A DNA stretch of 10,127 nt from Alphaproteobacteria bacterium TMED93. Lineage in GTDB: Bacteria; Pseudomonadota; Alphaproteobacteria; TMED109. Where the stretch lies: assembly GCA_002171495.2 (NCBI GenBank), contig NHEU02000032.1, forward strand, positions 1-10,127, given 5' to 3'. Both the position numbers and the translations under genes were made by a program. Below are positions 1 through 6,857 of the stretch, piece by piece. The notes under the pieces are model-generated. The model saw only the letters and a program-made list of their open reading frames with translations, was not told where the DNA came from and made no database searches. Each line of letters begins with the position of its first letter. Position 1 is the first letter of the stretch.

Positions 1-276
1 ATTGTTTTTGGTATAGTAAATGGTATATCATCGGGAATAGCATTTATGGGCATAAAGGTTTTTCCAGCAGTCATCTTAGGAGGGTTAGACTCAGTATTAG
101 GTGCAATATTAGGAGGCTTAGTTATAGGGTTACTTGAACACTTCGCACATTACTTAGATGTGCAATACCTAAATGTAGGTAATATGATTAGGATAGCTCC
201 GTTTTATGTGTTGCTAATTATATTAATGATTAAACCGTATGGATTTTTTGGAACAAAGGACATAGAAAGAGTATAA
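1..276 (+). CDS. livH: Branched-chain amino acid-type ABC transporter permease LivH, C-terminal part (5' truncated)
   Basis: This is the end of an inner-membrane permease of the HAAT (branched-chain amino acid type) ABC importer family. The frame is open from base 1 and gives 91 residues before TAA at 274-276; the ATG at 46 is internal, because family sequence (GISSGIAFMG) continues upstream of it. Seen directly: the conserved loop and helix with KVFPAVILGGLDSVLGA, which matches the Gly-rich region near the C terminus of LivH proteins (usually about 290 residues), followed by a final hydrophobic helix and the ending KPYGFFG. It pairs with LivM, encoded 1 bp downstream, to form the membrane channel. 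Substrate specificity is not determinable. The rest of the gene, and probably livG, lie to the left of the window. Confidence 0.9.
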   Translation: MVFGIVNGISSGIAFMGIKVFPAVILGGLDSVLGAILGGLVIGLLEHFAHYLDVQYLNVGNMIRIAPFYVLLIILMIKPYGFFGTKDIERV

Positions 277-277
277 A

Positions 278-1351
278 ATGAGCATTAAAAAATTTAGGCC
301 TTGCGGTGACTTTAGAACCTCATACTCATCTGATATGAGTTTGTTTCAAGATAAAGGTAGTTTCTATTTAACTTTGTTTGGTATATTTCTTTTACTAATA
401 GCGCCTTTATTATTTGATTCTTATATAATTTCTTTACTGATTTATATAGGTTTTTATGGAATTGCTGCTTTAGGTTTAAATTTATTAGTAGGATGTACAG
501 GGCAAATTTCAGTAGGGCATGCGGTTTTTTTTGGATTTGGTGCTTTTGCATCAGCATGGTTAAGTAATAAGTTTTTTTTTCCTGTATGGATTTCTATTCC
601 TACTGCAGCAATAATGACAGCATTTGTTGGCTTAATTTTTGGTATACCCGCGGCTAGGGTAAAAGGTTTGTATCTGGCAATTGCCACTTTGGCAGCACAA
701 TTTATAATGGAAGATTTTTTTTCAAGAGCTTCTTGGTTTACAGGAGGAGTAGATGGTGCGTCAGCAGAGCCATTAAAAATATTTGGTTTTTATTTTGATA
801 CAGATGAAAAATATTTTTATGTAGTTTTATTCTGGCTAATCATAAGCTTCTTAATGGTATCTAACCTTATGCGAACAAGAGATGGCAGAGCCTTTTTAGC
901 AGTAAGAGACCATTATCTATCTGCAGAAATGATGGGAATTAACTTAACAAAATACAGAATTTTATCTTTTGGGATCTCTTCTCTCTTTGCTGGATTAGGT
1001 GGTGCTTTGTATGGGCATTATTTAAACTTCGTATCTATAGAAGAATTTAATATTCAACTATCTATATTTTTTCTTGCCATGATAATAATAGGAGGCCTAG
1101 GTTCCATAAGAGGGTCTTTAATGGGTGCGGCTTTTATGGTTTTATTGCCAGAGGTTATGGATGCCCTAACAAGACTTCTGTCAGATACATCAATTGATCA
1201 GGCTCTTTCTTTATCTAGTGCCATTCCATTTATTAAAGAAGCTTCTATTGGCCTAGTTATTATATTATTCTTGATTTTTGAACCCAATGGACTAGCCTAT
1301 CGTTGGGGGCAAATTAGAGCATGGTTTAAGTTATATCCATTTTCATATTAA
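278..1351 (+). CDS. livM: Branched-chain amino acid-type ABC transporter permease LivM
   Basis: Second inner-membrane permease of the HAAT importer, 357 residues, a usual length for LivM. Several hydrophobic segments are visible from about residue 29 onward. Family motifs seen are GLNLLVGCTGQISVGH (66-81), the cytoplasmic EAA-like coupling loop GRAFLAVRDHYLSAEMMGIN (203-222) that contacts the ATPases, GGLGSIRGSLMGA (272-284) and FEPNGL (334-339). The N-terminal cytoplasmic segment (RPCGDFRTSY, 7-16) precedes the first helix; I recall similar segments in LivM proteins encoded next to CoA ligases, but cannot check it here. The ATG at 278 lies 1 bp after the livH stop, with only a weak GAAAGAG (265-271) as ribosome site, so translation is probably coupled to livH. 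Confidence 0.93.
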   Translation: MSIKKFRPCGDFRTSYSSDMSLFQDKGSFYLTLFGIFLLLIAPLLFDSYIISLLIYIGFYGIAALGLNLLVGCTGQISVGHAVFFGFGAFASAWLSNKFFFPVWISIPTAAIMTAFVGLIFGIPAARVKGLYLAIATLAAQFIMEDFFSRASWFTGGVDGASAEPLKIFGFYFDTDEKYFYVVLFWLIISFLMVSNLMRTRDGRAFLAVRDHYLSAEMMGINLTKYRILSFGISSLFAGLGGALYGHYLNFVSIEEFNIQLSIFFLAMIIIGGLGSIRGSLMGAAFMVLLPEVMDALTRLLSDTSIDQALSLSSAIPFIKEASIGLVIILFLIFEPNGLAYRWGQIRAWFKLYPFSY

Positions 1352-1354
1352 TTT

Positions 1355-1360
1355 AGGAGA
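1355..1360 (+). promoter_or_regulatory. Shine-Dalgarno site of the substrate-binding protein gene
   Basis: AGGAGA lies in the 13 bp gap after livM. It is 4 nt before the ATG at 1365 and 7 nt before a second in-frame ATG at 1368. The second spacing is the more usual one, so the true start may be the second Met. The difference is one residue of the signal peptide. Confidence 0.7.
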
Positions 1361-1364
1361 TTTA

Positions 1365-2651
1365 ATGATGATTAAAATTTCAAAAGTATCTATTTTACTT
1401 TTAATAATTTATTTTTTTAAAATACTAAGTATTTCAGCTAAAGATATTCCAATAGGTCACTTAGTAGATTTTACTGGGCCAACATCCAGTGTAGGAAAGC
1501 CATTTGGCCAAGGTTTTATTGATGCGATTAAGTACATTAATAAAAATGGAGGAATTAAAGGTAATAAAATTAAAGTAGATACTGTGGATTATAGTTATAA
1601 AGCACCTAGAGCAGTAGCAACTTACAAGAGATGGAAATCAAGGTTAAAAGTAATAGCTGTTATAGGATGGGGTACAGCAGATACAGAAGCTTTGATGGGA
1701 ACTATAGCTAGAGATAAAGTTCCTTTTTATTCAGGTTCTTATGCAGGTCAATTAACAGACCCCACTGGTACAGCACCTAATTCATTCAAGGCTGCTCCAT
1801 ATAATTTTTTTTATGGCCCTTCTTATTCTGATGCTTGTAGAGGTCTGTTAACCTGGGCTTTAAAAGATTGGAAAACAAAAAACAAAACTGAAAAACCTAA
1901 ATACGTACATATGGGCGATAATCATCCTTATCCTAATGCTCCCAAAAAGGCTTGCCAAGATTATGCTGAAGAACTAGGTTTTGAGGTTTTATCGGTTATA
2001 AATTATACCTTGGCGCCTGGAGACTTCACAGCGCAATGTTTGACTTTAAAACAAGTTGAAGCAAATTATGCTTATCTTGCTAATTCCTCTAATTCTACAA
2101 CTTCTTTATTAAAGGCATGCAACACAGTGGGGGTGAAAACCCAGTTTATGACAAATGTATGGGGCGTGGATGAGCCTGTCATAAAAGCTTCTGGAAAAGC
2201 TGCGGATGGAGTAGTTTTTGCTGTTAGAACAAATTCTGTATGGGGGAATAAAAACAAAGGTATGGATTTAATAAGAGAAGTATCTGGAGTTTCTGGAAAA
2301 AAAAACAAATATAGGTCAGTCCATTACATTTCAGCAGTTTGTACAATGTTTTACATAGCAGAAGCAATGGAGTTAGCAATGAGTAATGATGACTTTAGCG
2401 GAGAAGGAATTAAAAAAGCAATGTATGAAAAGGAAAATTGGACTCCAAAAGGGCTTGATGGAGTTTGTTTGCCTTCAACTTGGAAGGAGGATGATCACAG
2501 AGGACTAATGGACGTTCCTATCTACAAAGTTAAAGTTAATGGAAATACAGAAAAAATCACTGTGGAAGAGCTAATGAACAAGAAAATTATTGAATTAGTT
2601 AAAGTAGATCAAGTTACACTGCCAAGAAGGCCAGAGTGGAGAGGCTATTAA
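1365..2651 (+). CDS. Periplasmic substrate-binding protein of a Liv-type ABC importer
   Basis: Secreted type I periplasmic binding protein (Peripla_BP_6 type) of 428 residues, longer than classic LivJ/LivK (about 370). It should capture the substrate in the periplasm and deliver it to LivHM. Residues 1-25 form a Sec signal peptide: Lys-containing n-region, hydrophobic core (9-22), probable cleavage after SISA at 25. The mature start DIPIGHLVDFTGPTSSVGKP is typical of the family's first beta strand and ligand loop, and VIAVIGWGTADTEAL (96-110) is the next conserved block. The C-terminal VCLPSTWKEDDHRG (367-380) is probably subgroup-specific. Six Cys (158, 197, 225, 252, 326, 368) occur in the mature part, so disulfides are possible. 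Its place between livM and livF supports the role. The substrate is unknown: an amino acid, amide or small organic acid are all possible. Confidence 0.88.
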   Translation: MMIKISKVSILLLIIYFFKILSISAKDIPIGHLVDFTGPTSSVGKPFGQGFIDAIKYINKNGGIKGNKIKVDTVDYSYKAPRAVATYKRWKSRLKVIAVIGWGTADTEALMGTIARDKVPFYSGSYAGQLTDPTGTAPNSFKAAPYNFFYGPSYSDACRGLLTWALKDWKTKNKTEKPKYVHMGDNHPYPNAPKKACQDYAEELGFEVLSVINYTLAPGDFTAQCLTLKQVEANYAYLANSSNSTTSLLKACNTVGVKTQFMTNVWGVDEPVIKASGKAADGVVFAVRTNSVWGNKNKGMDLIREVSGVSGKKNKYRSVHYISAVCTMFYIAEAMELAMSNDDFSGEGIKKAMYEKENWTPKGLDGVCLPSTWKEDDHRGLMDVPIYKVKVNGNTEKITVEELMNKKIIELVKVDQVTLPRRPEWRGY

Positions 2652-2669
2652 GATTAAATTTTTTTCAAT

Positions 2670-3455
2670 ATGCTAGAGTTAAAAAATATAGAGGTAGTTT
2701 ATAACGAAGTAGTATTAGTTATTAAAGGTCTAAGCCTTGAAGTAAAAGAGGGAGAAATAGTTTCTTTATTAGGCGCAAATGGAGCAGGCAAATCAACTAC
2801 ATTAAAGGCCGTATCTGGATTGTTAAAAAATGAAGATGGAGAAGTTACAAAAGGTAATATTTGTTTTTTAGATGAGGAGATTACAAACTCTAATCCATCA
2901 GAAATTGTTAAAAGTGGATTATTTCAGGTTATGGAAGGCAGGAGGTGTATAGCAGATATGACAGTACTAGAAAACCTTCGGCTTGGAGCACATACTAGAA
3001 GAGATAGAAAAAATATTAATGATGATATAGAAAAAGTTTTAAATTACTTTCCAAGGCTTAAAGAAAGAAATGGTTTGTCTGGATATTTATCTGGAGGGGA
3101 GCAACAAATGTTAGCTATTGGAAGAGCATTAATGGCTAAGCCCAAAATAATTCTTATGGATGAACCTTCTATGGGTCTATCTCCATTATTAGTAAAGGAA
3201 GTTTTTGGCATTATAAAAAAACTTAATGAGGAATTAGGTATAACTATTTTACTTGTGGAGCAAAATGCAAGACTAGCATTAAATGTTTCTAATAGAGCAT
3301 ACATTATGGAAAATGGAAAAATAGTTTTAGAAGGCTCATCTAAAGTTCTAGCAAACAACGAGGATGTAAAAGAGTTTTATTTAGGAGGGAGCAAAGGTGA
3401 GAGAAAGTCTTTCAAAAACCTTAAATCATATAAGAGGAGAAAACGTTGGTTGTAA
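2670..3455 (+). CDS. livF: Liv-type ABC transporter ATP-binding protein LivF
   Basis: Cytoplasmic ATPase of the importer, 261 residues. Seen: Walker A GANGAGKST (35-43), ABC signature LSGGEQQ (140-146), Walker B IILMDEP (160-166), and VEQNA in place of a His-containing switch, which is normal for LivF. The N-terminal MLELKNIEVVY and the EFYLGG near the end (235-240) are LivF hallmarks. A strongly basic 21-residue tail (241-261, including KSYKRRKRWL) extends past the point where E. coli-type LivF ends. The DNA coding for this tail contains the ribosome site and start of the next gene, a 10 bp overlap. The gap to the binding-protein gene is 18 bp with no clear Shine-Dalgarno. LivF normally works as a heterodimer with LivG, which is not in the window. 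Confidence 0.94.
   Translation: MLELKNIEVVYNEVVLVIKGLSLEVKEGEIVSLLGANGAGKSTTLKAVSGLLKNEDGEVTKGNICFLDEEITNSNPSEIVKSGLFQVMEGRRCIADMTVLENLRLGAHTRRDRKNINDDIEKVLNYFPRLKERNGLSGYLSGGEQQMLAIGRALMAKPKIILMDEPSMGLSPLLVKEVFGIIKKLNEELGITILLVEQNARLALNVSNRAYIMENGKIVLEGSSKVLANNEDVKEFYLGGSKGERKSFKNLKSYKRRKRWL
3435..3440 (+). promoter_or_regulatory. Shine-Dalgarno site inside livF that sets a TTG start
   Basis: AGGAGA in the last codons of livF lies 5 nt before the TTG at 3446. An in-frame TAA at 3431-3433 rules out any further upstream start of the ligase, and the next in-frame ATG is residue 99, which would remove a large part of the fold. The TTG start is therefore well supported. Confidence 0.8.
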
Positions 3456-4717
3456 AAGACTTTGGTTTTAAAGGCTCTTTTTTTGATAAAAATGAAACTT
3501 TAGAAAGAGAGGTTAGAGAAAAAGTACTATTTAAAAACTTTTCTCAAAGAATTAAAAATATAGTGGACGTATCTAAAGGCTGGAATAATATTTTAAGTGG
3601 CATTGATTTATCAAAAATTAATAGTAGAGAAGATTTAATACAACTTCCTATAACAAAGAAGTCTTCATTTCCTTTATTACAAAAAAATGCTTTTCCTTTT
3701 GGAAACCTTAATACCAAGCCGTATAACCAATTCCCATTTATGTTTGCATCACCAGGTCCAATTTATGAACCAGGAAATAAAAATGATTTTTGGAATATGT
3801 CTAGAAGTTTATATGCAGCTGGTTTGAGAGAAAAAGACATTGCTTATAATACTTTCTCTTACCATCTAGGGCCAGCAGGTATTATGATGCAGCAAGCCTG
3901 CAATAACGTTGGATGTACAGTAATACCAGGGGGTATAGGGAATACTGAACTACAGTTAGAAACTATTAAAAATCTTAGGCCTTCATTTTATTTAGGAACA
4001 CCATCTTTTCTTAAAATCTTATTAGAAAAATCAAAAGAAAAAAAAATTGACATATCTTCTCTTAAAAAAGGTTTAGTGGGAGCAGAACCATTTCCTCCAC
4101 CATTGAGGGAAAAGTTAGCTGAAGAAGGGGTTGATGTTGTTCAAATGTATGGAATTGCAGAGATAGGCTGCATAGCTTATGAAACAAAAGACAGTAGAAA
4201 CAATCTGACGGAAGGCATGTTAATTGAAGAGGATGTTATTTTGGAAATTGTTAGACCAGGAACATCCAAAAGTTTGCCTCCAGGAGAGGTTGGAGAAATA
4301 GTTGTTACAAAAATTAATTCTGACTACCCTATGATCAGATTAGGAACTGGAGACTTATCAAAAATTATAATAGATCCTAGCCCTTGTGGAAGAACAAATT
4401 TCAGAATCCATGGTTGGATGGGAAGAGCCGATCAATCAACAAAATTTAAAGGAATATTTGTAACGCCTGACCAAATAAATAAAATAACAGACAGTTTTAA
4501 AGAAATTTCTAAAGTAAAATTTGTTATTAATACAAAAGAACTCTTGGATAATGGTGAGCTTTTTTGTGAGACAAATATACATGATGTAGAACTGCAAAAT
4601 AAAGTAAAAGAATTTTTTAAAAGTAATTTTAAGCTTAATATTAATGTTTCTTTAGTAAAGAAAGGCGAGATATTAAATGATGGATTAGTAATACAAGATA
4701 AAAGAGTACTAAATTAA
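3446..4717 (+). CDS. PaaK-like AMP-forming acyl-CoA ligase (phenylacetate-CoA ligase family)
   Basis: Cytoplasmic adenylate-forming enzyme, 423 residues with the TTG start, close to the usual 410-440 of phenylacetate-CoA ligases (acid + ATP + CoA to acyl-CoA + AMP + PPi). Motifs in order: GAEPFP (212-217), YGIAE (235-239, adenine/aryl-binding A5-type motif), RLGTGDLS (298-305, ribose-binding Asp303) and GRADQSTKFKGIFV (326-339, hinge region leading to the C-terminal domain). Two places look unusual. The position expected for the Ser/Thr/Gly nucleotide loop (SSGTTG-type) reads ASPGPIYEPG (101-110). The C-terminal end reads KKGEILNDGLVIQDKR (405-420) where PaaK usually has a Gly-Lys with the catalytic Lys. 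It overlaps livF by 10 bp, so it is probably co-translated with the importer and activates the imported compound or its product. The acid substrate is unknown, and activity itself should not be assumed. Confidence 0.82.
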   Translation: MVVKDFGFKGSFFDKNETLEREVREKVLFKNFSQRIKNIVDVSKGWNNILSGIDLSKINSREDLIQLPITKKSSFPLLQKNAFPFGNLNTKPYNQFPFMFASPGPIYEPGNKNDFWNMSRSLYAAGLREKDIAYNTFSYHLGPAGIMMQQACNNVGCTVIPGGIGNTELQLETIKNLRPSFYLGTPSFLKILLEKSKEKKIDISSLKKGLVGAEPFPPPLREKLAEEGVDVVQMYGIAEIGCIAYETKDSRNNLTEGMLIEEDVILEIVRPGTSKSLPPGEVGEIVVTKINSDYPMIRLGTGDLSKIIIDPSPCGRTNFRIHGWMGRADQSTKFKGIFVTPDQINKITDSFKEISKVKFVINTKELLDNGELFCETNIHDVELQNKVKEFFKSNFKLNINVSLVKKGEILNDGLVIQDKRVLN

Positions 4718-4724
4718 TTTTTTG

Positions 4725-5318
4725 ATGAGCAAAGAGTATTTATTAAAAGTAAAAAACCTTAGTTGTGAAAGAAACTATAAAATAATATTTAATAAACTAT
4801 CATTTAATCTTTATCCTAGAAATATTGTTTTTATAGATGGAAATAATGGTTCTGGAAAAACCACACTCTTATTATGCGTATCCAATATTTTAACCTATTC
4901 AGGGGAAGTATTAATAAAAAAAGGTATAGATAATTTTGGTTATGTAGGCCATAGAAATGGACTTTATGATACTCAAACAGTAGATAGCTTTTTATATTTT
5001 TGGAAAAATATTTATAACTATAAAAAAAGTTATCATTCCATTTTAGAATATTTCAATTTAAGTAGGTTTATAGATGTACCAGTCAGTTCTTTGTCTTTTG
5101 GACAAAAAAAAAAACTATCTTTTGCTAGGTTGATTATGATGAAAAGCAAAGTATGGCTTTTAGATGAGCCAATATCAGGTCTGGACAAAAAAACAAAAAA
5201 AATAATTTTAAAACTGATCCAAGAACATCTTTCTTTAGGAGGTGGGGCATTAGCAACCTCCCACGAAAGGCTAAGTTATTTTGATAAAAAAAAAGTTACT
5301 AGAGTGAAAATTGATTAA
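4725..5318 (+). CDS. ccmA: Cytochrome c maturation ABC ATPase CcmA
   Basis: ATPase of the CcmABCD haem-release complex: ATP hydrolysis frees haem-loaded CcmE from CcmCD. It has 197 residues from the ATG at 4725; a TTG directly before it would add one Met. Seen: Walker A GNNGSGKTT (39-47), the CcmA-type Q-loop GHRNGL (75-80), signature LSFGQ (123-127), Walker B WLLDEP (144-149), D-loop SGLD (151-154) and switch His180 in TSH. The size (about 200) and order with ccmB and ccmC settle the assignment over a generic ABC protein. There is no Shine-Dalgarno; the start is 7 bp after the ligase stop, so coupling with it is plausible. The gene is rich in A runs, including 11 A at 5104-5114, 8 A near 5194 and 9 A at 5286-5294. 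Confidence 0.93.
   Translation: MSKEYLLKVKNLSCERNYKIIFNKLSFNLYPRNIVFIDGNNGSGKTTLLLCVSNILTYSGEVLIKKGIDNFGYVGHRNGLYDTQTVDSFLYFWKNIYNYKKSYHSILEYFNLSRFIDVPVSSLSFGQKKKLSFARLIMMKSKVWLLDEPISGLDKKTKKIILKLIQEHLSLGGGALATSHERLSYFDKKKVTRVKID
5104..5114 (+). repeat. Run of 11 A in ccmA, directly after the ABC signature
   Basis: Homopolymer coding for the end of Gln127 and Lys128-130. Gain of one A brings TAG at 5126-5128 into frame, and loss of one brings TGA at 5131-5133 into frame. Either slip therefore truncates CcmA before Walker B. Confidence 0.9.
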
Positions 5319-5973
5319 ATTATTTTTCTTATTTTTACTAAAAGACTTTAAAAGTTACTTGCTAGATTCTAACAAATCTTGGTTTGCAATATCCTTTTTT
5401 TTATTATGTGTATTAATTTTTCCTTTAACATATGGAAGCTCAGTAGATTTATTAAAAAAAACTGCAATAGCTTCTATATGGATATGTGCATTGTTTTCTA
5501 ATTTAATTTCATTAGAGAGTTTATTTAAAGAAGATTATCAGAATGGCGTCTTGCTTCAATATAGAATTAATAAAATACCCTTTTCCATAATAGTAATAAC
5601 AAAATGTATTAGTCATTGGGTTTTTACTGGTTTGCCAATAATTTTTTTCTCTCCATTTTTTTTAATTTTTTTAAGTGGGTCCTCAAGCGATGCATTAGGT
5701 TTATTTTTTTCATTATTATTTGGAACGCCATTATTTAGCCTTTTGGGCATGCCCATTGCTGCTCTAACTTTGGGGGCTACTGCCAGAGGACCATTGTTGA
5801 TTTTTTTATCAATCCCCTTTTTTCTTCCTATAATTATTTTTGGAGTATTAGGAGTAAATAGCTTTAATAGTGGATCCTACTCTGAATATTATTTATTATG
5901 TGCTATTCTAAGTATTAGTATAGTAATTTTACCCTATATAACTATAAAGATATTACAGGAGAGTTTAAAATAG
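5311..5973 (+). CDS. ccmB: Haem exporter-type ABC permease CcmB
   Basis: Integral membrane partner of CcmA, 220 residues, exactly in the usual CcmB range. Several hydrophobic segments are visible, roughly 24-41, 50-70, 92-122, 127-157, 161-182 and 192-212. Family signatures are the polar loop SLESLFKEDYQNGVLLQ (67-83), GTPLFSLLGMPIAALTLG (138-155) and IPFFLPIIIFG (168-178). The start is TTG at 5311: an in-frame TGA at 5305-5307 lies just upstream and the first in-frame ATG is at residue 147, so no ATG start is possible. It overlaps ccmA by 8 bp and has no good Shine-Dalgarno, implying translational coupling that would balance the CcmA and CcmB subunits. Confidence 0.92.
   Translation: MIKLFFLFLLKDFKSYLLDSNKSWFAISFFLLCVLIFPLTYGSSVDLLKKTAIASIWICALFSNLISLESLFKEDYQNGVLLQYRINKIPFSIIVITKCISHWVFTGLPIIFFSPFFLIFLSGSSSDALGLFFSLLFGTPLFSLLGMPIAALTLGATARGPLLIFLSIPFFLPIIIFGVLGVNSFNSGSYSEYYLLCAILSISIVILPYITIKILQESLK
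5957..5963 (+). promoter_or_regulatory. Shine-Dalgarno site of ccmC
   Basis: AGGAGAG at the end of ccmB is one of the few strong ribosome sites in the window. It lies 11 nt from the ccmC ATG, rather far, so re-initiation after the adjacent ccmB stop may also contribute. Confidence 0.55.
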
Positions 5974-5974
5974 A

Positions 5975-6703
5975 ATGTTAAAATATTTTCATAAATATGC
6001 GAATCCTGGGAAGTTTTTAACTTTAGCTTTGCCTGTAAGAAAAATTATGGGAATAGTTTCTATAGGCGTAGTAACTGTAGGTCTTATATTTGCTTTATTT
6101 TTATCTCCACCAGATTATCAGCAAAAAGAAACAGTTAGAATAATGTATATTCATGTACCAGCTGCTTGGATGAGTTTAATGATATACGCATTTATTTTTT
6201 TTAGCAGTGTTGTGTTTTTAGTTTGGAAGTTTCCGCTGTTTTTAATATTAGCTAAAGAATCCGTTACTATAGGAGTAATTTTTACTTTCACTGCACTCTT
6301 GACTGGTTCTTTATGGGGAAAGCCTACTTGGGGAACTTATTGGGTCTGGGATGCAAGACTAACTTCCTTTTTAGTGTTATTTTTTATTTATTTAGGCCTA
6401 AAACTAATTATGGATTCATTTTCCTATTCTTCTAAAGGGGATTATGCTTTTGGATACTTAGCATTAATAGGAGGATTCAATTTACCTATAATTAAATTTT
6501 CTGTAGATTGGTGGAACACGTTACATCAACCAGCTAGTATACTAAGAACCGGTGGAATTTCCATCAGCAGTGAGATGTTAATACCCTTGTTTTTAATGGC
6601 TATAGGTTTCTTATTTCTTTTTATTTATATTTTATTAGTTTCAGTAGAAATAAATCTCAAAAAAAGAAAAATAATATATTACAAGAATAAACCAGATAAC
6701 TAA
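5975..6703 (+). CDS. ccmC: Haem-handling protein CcmC
   Basis: Inner-membrane protein that presents periplasmic haem to CcmE, 242 residues. The tryptophan-rich WWD motif is intact: GSLWGKPTWGTYWVWDARLT (111-130). The two conserved haem-ligand histidines are His60 (in YIHVPAAWMS) and His184 (in WWNTLHQPAS), at the same positions as those known in E. coli CcmC. Six hydrophobic segments are expected and can be followed. The C-terminal tail is basic and cytoplasmic. It starts 1 bp after ccmB and is followed 1 bp later by ccmD. No defect is visible. Confidence 0.96.
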   Translation: MLKYFHKYANPGKFLTLALPVRKIMGIVSIGVVTVGLIFALFLSPPDYQQKETVRIMYIHVPAAWMSLMIYAFIFFSSVVFLVWKFPLFLILAKESVTIGVIFTFTALLTGSLWGKPTWGTYWVWDARLTSFLVLFFIYLGLKLIMDSFSYSSKGDYAFGYLALIGGFNLPIIKFSVDWWNTLHQPASILRTGGISISSEMLIPLFLMAIGFLFLFIYILLVSVEINLKKRKIIYYKNKPDN

Positions 6704-6704
6704 A

Positions 6705-6857
6705 ATGATAGACGAAATATTAAATTTTATTAACATGAATGGTCATAGTTTTTACATATGGACAGCATACTTTATTCCATTAACATTAATTTTTTCTTAT
6801 ATATTAATACAAAGAAGTAAATTAAAACGTATGAAAAAATATGAAACAAAAATATAA
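6705..6857 (+). CDS. ccmD: Small membrane protein CcmD of the CcmABCD complex
   Basis: A 50-residue ORF from the ATG at 6705, 1 bp after ccmC, to TAA at 6855-6857. It has a short polar N-terminal stretch, then MNGHSFYIWTAY (11-22), matching the CcmD signature around (F/Y)xxW(x)AY, one hydrophobic helix (about 23-35) and a basic tail with QRSKLKRMKK (36-45). CcmD is a single-span protein needed for release of holo-CcmE from CcmC and CcmAB. It is short enough to be missed by ORF filters, but its position and motif make it secure. The tail overlaps the start of ccmE by 17 bp. The HSFYIWTAY block looks nearer to gammaproteobacterial CcmD than to the typical alphaproteobacterial form. Confidence 0.92.
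   Translation: MIDEILNFINMNGHSFYIWTAYFIPLTLIFSYILIQRSKLKRMKKYETKI

Noticed and set aside
572..580. Run of nine T in livM, considered as terminator or frameshift site
   Set aside because: No GC-rich stem precedes it, and the frame is continuous with LivM motifs on both sides.
312..687. Two open reverse-strand frames opposite livM, at 312-557 and 454-687
   Set aside because: Both are composition-driven shadows of the hydrophobic LivM coding sequence, without motifs or start signals.
3044..3358. Open reverse-strand frame opposite livF
   Set aside because: It is antisense to the LivF signature and Walker B regions, with no family features of its own; a shadow of constrained coding sequence.
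4047..4052. TTGACA, perfect -35-like hexamer inside the ligase gene
   Set aside because: No -10-like TATAAT at 16-18 bp spacing, and it is far upstream of any gene start; taken as chance.
4711..4720. Palindrome AAATTAATTT at the ligase/ccmA junction, followed by T
   Set aside because: A 10 bp AT-only palindrome has no stable stem and is expected often in DNA this AT-rich; not a credible terminator or operator.
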